A stretch of DNA of 14,135 nucleotides, from the NCBI GenBank assembly GCA_037444725.1, contig JBBILW010000020.1, positions 1-14,135 on the forward strand, read 5' to 3'. Under the pieces are notes generated by a model. That model was given only the letters and a program-made list of their open reading frames with translations, ran no database searches and had not been told where the DNA came from. Numbering within the stretch: position 1 is the first letter of the stretch; each line of letters opens with the position of its first letter. Shown here piece by piece: positions 1 to 6,574 of this stretch. Source of the stretch: CAIKKG01 sp037444725 (lineage in GTDB: Bacteria; Patescibacteriota; Minisyncoccia; UBA6257; GWB1-50-10). Both the position numbers and the translations under genes were made by a program.

Positions 1-665
1 TAGATTCCTTCGCCGTGGTCGAGAATAACCACGTTTCCGTATACGGTGTCGTAGTACACACTCTTCACGATTCCCCCGCTCATCGCGCCTACCGCCGAAC
101 CTTCCTTCCCGCCGAAATCAACACCCCAATGACGAATGACGCTGTCGCCGGTCTTCCGGATTTCACCGAACGTGCTTGCAATGCGCGTATTATTTGAGAG
201 CGGGAGGCCGAATGCTTTTCCAAAATACACCTTATCGGTACTCGCGCTCACCGTACTATCGATACTCACCTTCTGCTCCGCAAGCTTCGTCGTAAGTCCT
301 TTTGTGGTAAGCCCAAGTTCTTTAGGAATACCCAGATTCAATGTCACGAAATTTTTTGCACGTACGCGAATCGTGCGGTCGAAACTGCTTCCATCTGCAA
401 ACTGCACGTGAAGCGCATAATTCCCCGCTTTCTGTGTCGGACGAATCGGCGCCACCGCTGTCACGCCGCCGCGATAGTCGAAAAATTTAAGCTTATCCGA
501 GCCCAAAAGACCCGAGACGGGGCGCGCGCCGCCCGAGAAGCTCATAACCACTGTATCTCCCTGGTACGGGGCAGTATCCGAAATAGACGCGTTAATGCCA
601 CGTGCCTGCGCGGTCGGCGCAAGAAGTGAAACAAGTAAAATTGTGAAAGCAAAATATCGCTTCAT
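1..665 (-). CDS. Secreted M23-family peptidase, 3' end cut by window edge
   Basis: Probable peptidoglycan endopeptidase (LytM/peptidase M23 type) acting outside the cytoplasm. The visible 221 residues start with a signal peptide: KR, a hydrophobic stretch at about residues 4-16, and an AQA cleavage site near residue 21. Residues 25-105 form a beta-rich region, possibly an Ig-like domain. The peptidase domain begins near residue 160 with RIASTFGEIR and then HWGVDFGG, giving the first two zinc ligands, His179 and Asp183. VVILDHGEGI follows. The second catalytic HxH lies beyond the left edge, so activity cannot be confirmed. The ATG at 665 is chosen because the signal peptide begins exactly there; an ATG three bases upstream in another frame hits a stop at once. 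The gene sits 34 bases after queA and has a TATACT hexamer 7 bases before the ATG. The fold is clear; the cell-wall substrate is inferred from the family. Confidence 0.88.
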   Translation of the reverse strand, partial: MKRYFAFTILLVSLLAPTAQARGINASISDTAPYQGDTVVMSFSGGARPVSGLLGSDKLKFFDYRGGVTAVAPIRPTQKAGNYALHVQFADGSSFDRTIRVRAKNFVTLNLGIPKELGLTTKGLTTKLAEQKVSIDSTVSASTDKVYFGKAFGLPLSNNTRIASTFGEIRKTGDSVIRHWGVDFGGKEGSAVGAMSGGIVKSVYYDTVYGNVVILDHGEGI

Positions 666-672
666 CTCATTA

Positions 673-678
673 AGTATA
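673..678 (-). promoter_or_regulatory. Candidate -10 box (TATACT) for the M23 gene
   Basis: TATACT on the minus strand ends 7 bases before the ATG at 665, inside the 34-base queA-M23 gap. No convincing -35 hexamer is seen 16-18 bases upstream, and no Shine-Dalgarno site precedes the ATG. If used, transcription would begin at or next to the start codon. This is a position and consensus match only. Confidence 0.35.
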
Positions 679-699
679 ACGCATACAAGGACTCTTTTC

Positions 700-1749
700 T
701 TACACGACAAGCATCGCGTCACCGAACGAGTAGAACCTGAAGCCCTCCTTAATTGCAATCGCATAGAGCTCCACTATGCTCCGCTTCGCTCCCTTATCAC
801 GCAAGAAAGCGTCCACGAGCATCATGAGCGATGAGCGCGGAACATGAAAGTTCGTAATCATCGCATTCGCCACACTGAAATGATGCGGATGCCTAATGAA
901 TATTTCTGTTGCCGCTGTAATATCTTTTACCGCACCCCCGCTTGCAACCTCGTCGCGCGCGGATTCGAGCGCACGCATCGCCGTCGTGCCGACTGCAACA
1001 ATCATACTATCCTTCGCCGCACGGACAGCCTCCACAGTTCCTTTTGGTATTTCAAACCATTCTTTATGGAGTCTCCCCTCTTGTATTTGCTCTTCGCGCA
1101 CGGGAGCAAACGTACCCATTCCCACATGCAACGAAAGGCGCGCAAACTCATTGCCGCGCATCTTAAGTTTCTTTATAAGCGCTGCGGTGAAGTGCAGCGA
1201 TGCGGTCGGCGCCGCGACCGATGCAGGCACATCTGCGAACACGCTCTGATACCGCGTGCGGAGCTCGGGTTCCTTCAACGCCGTCGCGCCAATATATTTC
1301 GGGATAGGCGTTACGCCATGCTCCTCCAATAACGCGAATATGTGTTCAACCGGGAAAAGCGGTTTCAGATAAAAGAACTGCTCTTCCTGGCGCACCACTT
1401 CAAGTGTTTCTCCGCCCGGAAACATGAGTCTCTGCCCCGCTGCGAGCTTGCGATCGGCAATACTTTTAATTACTTCCTCCCCCGCGCGCAATTCATTTAC
1501 CAATAGAAGAAGCTCTACCTTGCCACCCGTTTCTTTGCGGACTTCAACGCGCGCAGGAACAACTTTCGAAGCATTGAGTACGAAGAGTGCATCTTTTGGG
1601 ATATAGTCCGCGATGTTCCGAAACATATCGAACGTTACCGTATCTGTTTTCGTGTCGTATACGAAAAGGCGTGCGGAATCACGCGGTTCGGCGGGAGACG
1701 ATGCGATGAGATTTTCCGGCAACTCAAAATCAAAAAGTTCAGACACCAT
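700..1749 (-). CDS. queA: S-adenosylmethionine:tRNA ribosyltransferase-isomerase QueA
   Basis: QueA transfers and isomerises the ribosyl moiety of S-adenosylmethionine onto preQ1 at position 34 of GUN-anticodon tRNAs, giving epoxyqueuosine. It is a cytoplasmic enzyme acting after Tgt. The 349-residue protein matches the usual family length. Motifs in order: LFDFELPENLIASSPAEPRD at the N-terminus, LFVLNASKVVPARV, GGKVELLLL, RYQSVFA, SVAAPTASLHFT, LHVGMGTFAPV, VGTTAMRALES and MITNFHVPRSSLMMLVDAF near the C-terminus. The ATG at 1749 is chosen because the family N-terminus starts there; an in-frame extension to 1878 would run back through the tgt 3' end without matching QueA. The start overlaps the last 11 bases of tgt, so translation is probably coupled; no Shine-Dalgarno site is seen. 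No missing motif was noticed. Confidence 0.97.
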   Translation of the reverse strand: MVSELFDFELPENLIASSPAEPRDSARLFVYDTKTDTVTFDMFRNIADYIPKDALFVLNASKVVPARVEVRKETGGKVELLLLVNELRAGEEVIKSIADRKLAAGQRLMFPGGETLEVVRQEEQFFYLKPLFPVEHIFALLEEHGVTPIPKYIGATALKEPELRTRYQSVFADVPASVAAPTASLHFTAALIKKLKMRGNEFARLSLHVGMGTFAPVREEQIQEGRLHKEWFEIPKGTVEAVRAAKDSMIVAVGTTAMRALESARDEVASGGAVKDITAATEIFIRHPHHFSVANAMITNFHVPRSSLMMLVDAFLRDKGAKRSIVELYAIAIKEGFRFYSFGDAMLVV

Positions 1750-2965
1750 GATGCGTAAGCTGTTCTTCGGCATTCTTTCGAAACTCGCTGAATCGGCCCT
1801 CTTTAATTGATGCGCGAATTTCCGCCATGAAAGTATTGAAGAAATAAATGTTATGGAATGTCGCGTCGTGTCCCGCATTCATGTCCTTCGCCTTAAACGC
1901 GTCACGCAACGCACCGCGCGTAACGCCGCGCGCGCATGCCGGGCACTTGCACCCCTCTTCGAGCGGCAGAGTACTGCCCTTATGTTTTGCGCCCGTCACA
2001 TCATACCTTCCCTTATGCGTCCAAATTGAACCGTGCCGACCCTCGCGTGACGGAATTACACAATCAAACGTATCAATTCCGCGCGCAACACCCTCCAAAA
2101 TATCGCTGATGCGCCCTATACCAAGAAGGTGGCGCGGCTTTTCTTCGGGCAGGAACGGAATACACCAATCAAGCACGTTCTTCATTTCTTCCTCGCCGAA
2201 GGAACCGCCGATGGCAAATCCGTCGAACGGCATTGCGCCGATTACGCGAGCACTCTCTTTGCGCAGGTCTTCAAAATTACCACCCTGGACGATTCCGTAG
2301 AGCGCTTGCGATGAGGTTTTCGCGGAGATGCACTGCTTTGCCCACTTGTGCGTGCGTGCACTCGCCCACTTGTTATACCAATAGCCATGCTTCGGCGATG
2401 TGCACTCGTCGAACGCCAATATAATGTCTGCGCCGAGCTTCTCCTGAATCTGAATTGATTTTTTCGGCCCCAAAAATACCAGGTGTTTATCACCGTAATT
2501 TTCGTCTTTGAAATACGTCCCCCATGGCGTGATACGTACAGAGTTTCGCTTATGGGAAATTCCAAGGAATGAGCGGATTTGCAGCAATGCATCTCTCACT
2601 ATACGGGGCCTCTCGCGGTGCACGGACGACACGCCCACCTTCGACACGCCGTGCTCGCGCGCGAAGCCGAGCGAAAAGACCTGGAAACCGCCGGAGTCGG
2701 TCATTAAAATATTGTCCGTCTTCATGCGCGCATGAAGCCCCTCAAATGATGAGAGTGTATTTCCCAACATACGCCAGAGGTGGTAGGTATTCGCAATCAT
2801 CATCTGTGTTCCCGCTGTCTTCAAGTCCTCGGGCGTCATGGTGCGGACCGATGCGCGAGTGCCGACAATAACATAACTAGGCGTCTCCGCGACGCCCCCG
2901 TTCGCATTCTTTATAACGCCTACGCGCGCCTTCGATTCCTTATCTTTTGCAATAACGGTGAACAT
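1739..2965 (-). CDS. tgt: tRNA-guanine transglycosylase Tgt (CPR-type, with insertion)
   Basis: Tgt swaps guanine 34 in the anticodon of Asp, Asn, His and Tyr tRNAs for preQ1, the base-exchange step before QueA. With the start at 2965 the protein is 408 residues, against about 370-390 for most bacterial Tgt. Visible motifs: DSGGFQVFSLG (Asp90, acid/base), FDECTSP, YGIVQGG, AIGGS, GIDTFDCVIPSR (nucleophile aspartate), and the zinc site C339-x-C341-x2-C344 with His371 in TFHNIYFF. The extra length lies between SLG (residue 100) and FLGPKKSIQIQ (residue 164), about 30-35 residues more than usual. An alternative GTG start at 2980 adds five residues; the ATG is preferred because the MFTVIAKDKESKARVG start resembles relatives. 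No Shine-Dalgarno site is evident. The gene lies 73 bases after the FAD dehydrogenase and overlaps queA. Confidence 0.96.
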   Translation of the reverse strand: MFTVIAKDKESKARVGVIKNANGGVAETPSYVIVGTRASVRTMTPEDLKTAGTQMMIANTYHLWRMLGNTLSSFEGLHARMKTDNILMTDSGGFQVFSLGFAREHGVSKVGVSSVHRERPRIVRDALLQIRSFLGISHKRNSVRITPWGTYFKDENYGDKHLVFLGPKKSIQIQEKLGADIILAFDECTSPKHGYWYNKWASARTHKWAKQCISAKTSSQALYGIVQGGNFEDLRKESARVIGAMPFDGFAIGGSFGEEEMKNVLDWCIPFLPEEKPRHLLGIGRISDILEGVARGIDTFDCVIPSREGRHGSIWTHKGRYDVTGAKHKGSTLPLEEGCKCPACARGVTRGALRDAFKAKDMNAGHDATFHNIYFFNTFMAEIRASIKEGRFSEFRKNAEEQLTHHGV

Positions 2966-3038
2966 ACAATACGTGAACACTACAAGAAAATGCGTCCGAT
3001 GCGCAACTTACAATCATCGCAATCCCCCAGGCTTCTCC

Positions 3039-4700
3039 CTAACTCCTCTTTATATGCGCCATTGCATAGTCCATGCTGGCGTTCACTTTTTTGCCCGGAT
3101 TCATGACGCCGAGCGGATCGAAAATATGTTTGATCTCCTTAAATATCGCGAACACTTCGCTGCCGTACATTTGTTCGAGATACGGACTCCGTATAAGCCC
3201 GTCGTTGTGCTCCGCGGTAATCGAACCCTTGAAATCGAGCACAAGTTTATACACCTCGTCCATTGCGGGGTGGATTTTCGCGCGCTCTTCTTCGATGCCA
3301 AGCTTCATAAGCGGAATGATGTGGAAATTGCCGTCGCCGATATGTGCCGCAATCGTCGTGAATAGGCCGTATCGATTGAGAATGGCGAGCAGTTTCGGCA
3401 GAAATTCGGGAATGTGTTCTGGCCTCACGATAATATCGTCCACGAACGGCGCCGTCTGCATGCCTCGTACGCGCTGACGCAATAAATTGAAGCTCTCGCG
3501 GCGGATTGCCCAGTATTTTGCCGATTCACGCTTCGTGCGTGCGACACGCACATGTGCGCGCCCACCTTCCAAACCTTTCAACGCCTCATTCAAGTCGCGA
3601 TCCACTTCTTCCTGACTGTTCCCTTCGAATTCGGCGAGGATGATGAGCTTCGGCATACCGAAGCGCACCACATGAATAAATTCCGGAAGAAACGCGAACA
3701 TGAGTGAAAACGGATTCAAGGCGAGCATCTTCAAGAAGCCCCAGAAATATTTGAGCGCGAGTTCGAACGTTTTATCATCGAACGATTCAAGACTTGTCGG
3801 CAGAAGCGGCATAAGTACGTCGAGCGCGGGCACCGTATCCTTAATATCATTTAAAAACAGCGTTATCATTCCCGCGTACGGTTTCGTTTCTACGAGCCGG
3901 AACTCCGCCTCGGTCACGAACGCGAGTGTCCCCTGCGAACCCACGATGAGTTTTGTAAGGTCAAACCGTTTCCTATCCCACACATCCCAAACGTTATACC
4001 CTGCCGAATTTTTCGAGACGTTCGGCTTCGCGGCATGCGCCGCATCGTAATTCTCTTCGAGCAACGCGTGAACCTTGCGATATACTTCTCCTTCAAATGT
4101 GCTCTCCGCCTCCTTTGCTCGCAACTCTTCCGCCGTGAGCGGCTTCACTTCGTATTCGTTTCCGTCGGCAAATACCGCCTTCAGGCGCCGCACGTAATCG
4201 TGTGTCTTGCCGTAGCGGAGTGTTTTTTCTCCACCCGAATCATTTGAAACCATACCTCCGATTGCGCACAAATTGCGCGATGCGGGGTATGTCGGCAACA
4301 AAAGATTTTTTGTAAGCGTTTCTTTTTCAAAATCGCGATAGAAGACTCCGGGTTCCGCAATCTTGAATCCTTCAACCGGTCCACCGGTAAAATTCACCAA
4401 TTTTTCCGCAGGCACCATGCGCGTAAAGTGCTTTGTGAAATCCATAACGATGGATTCCGTGAGCGGGCCTCCGCTCATATCGCTTCCCGCGGAACGCGCC
4501 GTAAGCGAAACGTTCTCGCCTGCCTTTTTTGCATCCGAAACAATGCGCACAAGCTGCTTCACATCCTCAACATCCTTCGGAAACACCACCGTGCTCGGCG
4601 TAACCTCAAAAAGACTCGTATCTCGGCTATACGCCGTTCGTGTTTTCCTATCGTCCGCGACTTCTCCTTTAATTTTAGATTTTATAAATTGTATATCCAT
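3039..4700 (-). CDS. FAD-binding dehydrogenase (GlcD/D-lactate dehydrogenase-like)
   Basis: Flavoprotein of the VAO/PCMH superfamily that probably oxidises a 2-hydroxy acid such as D-lactate, D-2-hydroxyglutarate or glycolate; the substrate cannot be read from sequence. The N-terminal FAD_binding_4 domain spans about residues 30-270: TPSTVVFPKDVEDVKQLVRI, RSAGSDMSGGPL, the IGGMVSNDSGGEKTLRYG loop, NSAGYNVWDV and LIVGSQGTLAFVTEAEFRL. The FAD-oxidase C-terminal domain spans about 275-540 with PFVDDIIVRPE, HIGDGNFH (453-460), EHNDGL (497-502, where GlcD has EHGIG) and NPGKK. No iron-sulphur CxxCxxC domain follows. Residues 316-346 are strongly hydrophobic and may dip into the membrane or contact a quinone (inference). 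At 553 residues it looks complete. It lies directly after the FKBP terminator with its own -10-like TATACT, so it probably heads the tgt-queA-M23 unit. Confidence 0.87.
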   Translation of the reverse strand: MDIQFIKSKIKGEVADDRKTRTAYSRDTSLFEVTPSTVVFPKDVEDVKQLVRIVSDAKKAGENVSLTARSAGSDMSGGPLTESIVMDFTKHFTRMVPAEKLVNFTGGPVEGFKIAEPGVFYRDFEKETLTKNLLLPTYPASRNLCAIGGMVSNDSGGEKTLRYGKTHDYVRRLKAVFADGNEYEVKPLTAEELRAKEAESTFEGEVYRKVHALLEENYDAAHAAKPNVSKNSAGYNVWDVWDRKRFDLTKLIVGSQGTLAFVTEAEFRLVETKPYAGMITLFLNDIKDTVPALDVLMPLLPTSLESFDDKTFELALKYFWGFLKMLALNPFSLMFAFLPEFIHVVRFGMPKLIILAEFEGNSQEEVDRDLNEALKGLEGGRAHVRVARTKRESAKYWAIRRESFNLLRQRVRGMQTAPFVDDIIVRPEHIPEFLPKLLAILNRYGLFTTIAAHIGDGNFHIIPLMKLGIEEERAKIHPAMDEVYKLVLDFKGSITAEHNDGLIRSPYLEQMYGSEVFAIFKEIKHIFDPLGVMNPGKKVNASMDYAMAHIKRS

Positions 4701-4709
4701 CTATGTGTA

Positions 4710-4715
4710 AGTATA
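4710..4715 (-). promoter_or_regulatory. Candidate -10 box (TATACT) for the FAD dehydrogenase
   Basis: TATACT on the minus strand ends 9 bases before the ATG at 4700 and lies just downstream of the FKBP terminator, where a new transcript is expected. No good -35 match is seen at 15-18 bases. The start site would fall within about three bases of the ATG, and no Shine-Dalgarno site precedes the ATG, consistent with a leaderless message. Confidence 0.45.
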
Positions 4716-4732
4716 GCGCTTTCTGTTTGCCG

Positions 4733-4760
4733 AAAATAATAAAGCGCCCACTCGGGCGCC
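4733..4760 (-). terminator. Intrinsic terminator after the FKBP gene
   Basis: On the minus strand a GCGCCC/GGGCGC stem with a four-base loop is followed at once by TTTATTATTTT. It begins 18 bases after the FKBP stop codon and closes the uvrC-nfo-DUF192-FKBP unit. The other side also has a T-rich flank (CTTATTTT), so it might work in both directions, but no plus-strand gene runs into it. Confidence 0.9.
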
Positions 4761-4777
4761 TTATTTTCCATATGCAA

Positions 4778-5320
4778 TTAGTTCACACCGAGCAATTCGA
4801 CCTCGAATACGAGTGTCGAGCCTCCTGGAATCGGTCCGTAATCCGCAGCACCGTATCCGAGCTCAGGCGGAACGGTGAGTTTGCGCTTTCCTCCCACCTT
4901 CATACCCGCAACACCGAGGTCCCATCCCTTGATAACCTGGCCCGCACCGAGTCTGAACGTGAACGGCGTACCGCGATCGCGCGAGCTGTCGAACTTCTTT
5001 CCGCTCGTAAACGTTCCCACATAATGCACGGTTACATCATGTCCCGTAACCGCCTCCGCGCCTTTGCCGACTACCTCATCCACTATCTGAAGATTGTTGT
5101 TCATGGTTGGTTTTTCCGTTTGTGTTATCGGTTCCGTCGTTACTTTGATATCCGCAGTTTTCCCGTCCGATGTCGTCACCGCAATGTCACCTATCGACGC
5201 CTTTTCCTGCTCATTTCCTCCTTCCGGCTTGTATATCTCGCCATATACGAGCGCGCCCAATGCGACGACCAACACCGCCATAATACCAATAAATATCTTC
5301 CCCTCCTTATTGATTTGCAT
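4778..5320 (-). CDS. Membrane-anchored FKBP-type peptidyl-prolyl cis-trans isomerase
   Basis: Catalyses cis-trans isomerisation of peptidyl-proline bonds, here probably outside the cytoplasmic membrane to help fold exported proteins. With the start at 5320 the protein has 180 residues: a short basic N-terminus (MQINKEGK), one hydrophobic segment at about 9-27 that can be an uncleaved anchor or signal, a Gly/Glu/Lys/Thr-rich linker to about 75, and a complete FKBP domain at 76-180. Binding-pocket residues are present: HYVGT (Tyr100), KFDSS (Phe110, Asp111), VIKGW (Val129, Ile130, Trp133), LGYG (Tyr156) and LVFEVELL (Phe172). Starts at 5332 and 5347 are possible but add only residues before the basic stretch, and the latter overlaps the previous gene. 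It follows the DUF192 stop by 23 bases and is the last gene before a strong terminator. Confidence 0.93.
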   Translation of the reverse strand: MQINKEGKIFIGIMAVLVVALGALVYGEIYKPEGGNEQEKASIGDIAVTTSDGKTADIKVTTEPITQTEKPTMNNNLQIVDEVVGKGAEAVTGHDVTVHYVGTFTSGKKFDSSRDRGTPFTFRLGAGQVIKGWDLGVAGMKVGGKRKLTVPPELGYGAADYGPIPGGSTLVFEVELLGVN

Positions 5321-5343
5321 GGAGGGAATCATATCATAGGCGC

Positions 5344-5676
5344 TCAAACAAATGCCAGCGCGTCTCCTATTGCAGTTTCGGCAGATGCGAGCGTTCCTGA
5401 CGGCAATTCAACCACATGCCTATATATAGGATTCCAAAAGAAGAAATTGCCGGGTTGAAGATTGCAGCGCACGACGCGCACCACTTTCCTCTCATCAAGA
5501 ATCGCGCAATCGATTGGGAATTGCATTCCCCTCGTGTGAATCCCGAATCTTGTTTTGAAATAGAGTGATGCGGGTTCCGTCTTCCCCAATAATCCGATAG
5601 TCTTCTCGCGCAGCGTGCGCGCATATCCCGCATTGTGTGCAAGAATGGTTCCCTTGGTGATGTTTACGATTTGCAT
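5344..5676 (-). CDS. DUF192 (UPF0127) family protein
   Basis: Small protein of 110 residues matching the DUF192/UPF0127 family, whose biochemical role is unknown. Visible hallmarks are ARTLREKTIGLLGK near residue 19, the FGIHTRGMQFPIDCAILDE block (44-62) corresponding to the family's H/M..MRFPIDVLFLD core, VVRVVRCNLQPGN, and HVVELPSGTL followed by AIGDAL at the C-terminus. There is no signal peptide, unlike many exported members, so it is probably cytoplasmic. The ATG at 5676 lies one base after the nfo stop codon and has no Shine-Dalgarno site, so translation probably depends on nfo. Family assignment is firm; function is unknown. Confidence 0.85.
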   Translation of the reverse strand: MQIVNITKGTILAHNAGYARTLREKTIGLLGKTEPASLYFKTRFGIHTRGMQFPIDCAILDERKVVRVVRCNLQPGNFFFWNPIYRHVVELPSGTLASAETAIGDALAFV

Positions 5677-5677
5677 A

Positions 5678-6541
5678 TTATTGAAAACGAGCGCGAAGCG
5701 TGTCTACGTTCTTTTTATCAGGACCGTTGCCATCAAACCCAGGCGTTTCTAAAAGCCACGGCAAGGCGCGCAACCGCGTATCCGCGCACAGCGCGTCGAA
5801 ACCTTTAATGCCTATATGGCCTTCCCCAATATTCTGGTGCTGATCATGATGCGAGCCCGTAAGTGTTTTCGAATCATTCGCATGAAGAGCCGCGAACGCG
5901 TCCATGCCCACCGCTTTCTCCCACGCATCAAAAAGTTTTTTCACCGAATCAGGCGTGTATTCCGAAACAAGCCCCGCCTCGAATCCATGAGCGGTGTCAT
6001 AACAAATTTTTACGCGGTCGGATTTCATCGCATGATAGATGCGCGCCACATCCTCGATTGAGGCGCCGATTTTATCACCGCCTCCCGCAGTGTTTTCCAT
6101 AATAAGTTTTGTGCTTCCCGGCACCGACTCCAAAACGCGCTTCATCGCCGCGATTTCATGCGCAAACGCCTCGTCTCTGTCGCCTCCTTTATGCGAACCA
6201 AGATGGAAAATGAGACCTTCCGCACCAATCATATCCGCAATCTTTAAGTGGTCAATAAGACTCTGTGTAGAAAATGCATAGAGATCGGCGGAAGCACTCG
6301 CAAGATTTACGAGATACGCCGCATGCAAAAACACCGCGCGCACAGCGCTCTTTTCTCTCCTCTCCTTAAACGCGGCTACGTCATCAGCTTTCGGCATCAT
6401 TGTGCGCCACACGCGCGGCGAGGAGCCGAAAATCTGAATTGCCGTCGCTCCGATTGCTTCGGCGGCATCAATAGTACTTGCAAGCGAGCCGTTTCTTCCC
6501 ACGTGGGCTCCAATCCATGGACTGTCTTTTTTCTTTATCAT
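5678..6541 (-). CDS. nfo: Endonuclease IV (AP endonuclease)
   Basis: Cleaves the phosphodiester bond 5' of abasic sites and removes blocking 3' groups in base excision repair. The 287-residue AP endonuclease family 2 TIM barrel has all nine expected metal ligands in context: FLHAAYLVNLAS (His), IFHLGSH (His), IMENTAGGG (Glu), CYDTAHGFEAGL (Asp, His), ALHANDSK (His), HHDQHQNIGEG (Asp, His) and LLETPGF (Glu). The DRH motif reads DQH here, but the ligands themselves are kept. The ATG at 6541 is supported by AAGGAG five bases upstream, one of only two clear Shine-Dalgarno sites in the window. The gene follows uvrC by 33 bases and precedes DUF192 by one base, so it is probably cotranscribed with uvrC. 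Confidence 0.97.
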   Translation of the reverse strand: MIKKKDSPWIGAHVGRNGSLASTIDAAEAIGATAIQIFGSSPRVWRTMMPKADDVAAFKERREKSAVRAVFLHAAYLVNLASASADLYAFSTQSLIDHLKIADMIGAEGLIFHLGSHKGGDRDEAFAHEIAAMKRVLESVPGSTKLIMENTAGGGDKIGASIEDVARIYHAMKSDRVKICYDTAHGFEAGLVSEYTPDSVKKLFDAWEKAVGMDAFAALHANDSKTLTGSHHDQHQNIGEGHIGIKGFDALCADTRLRALPWLLETPGFDGNGPDKKNVDTLRARFQ

Positions 6542-6546
6542 TCGTT

Positions 6547-6552
6547 CTCCTT
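6547..6552 (-). promoter_or_regulatory. Shine-Dalgarno site of nfo
   Basis: AAGGAG lies five bases before the ATG at 6541. A TATAAT hexamer (6553-6558) directly abuts it. A transcript started from that hexamer would begin near 6546 and lose the Shine-Dalgarno site, so the site makes sense mainly for mRNA coming from uvrC. Confidence 0.75.
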
Positions 6553-6574
6553 ATTATAGTCGAACGCAAGAAAA

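Noticed and set aside
1..665. M23 gene read as a pseudogene because it is short
   Set aside because: The frame stays open to position 1 and the domain is cut in mid-fold by the window edge, so it is partial by sampling, not broken.
1750..1878. N-terminal extension of queA
   Set aside because: In frame, but it reads back through the tgt coding region and has no QueA similarity; the family N-terminus begins at 1749.
4703..5458. Plus-strand 251-codon open frame
   Set aside because: Antisense to the FKBP and DUF192 genes, runs through the FKBP terminator, and has low-complexity Arg/His-rich content.
6553..6558. TATAAT as an nfo promoter
   Set aside because: A perfect -10 hexamer, but it directly abuts the Shine-Dalgarno site, has no -35, and its transcript would lose that site. 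It was kept only as a remark.
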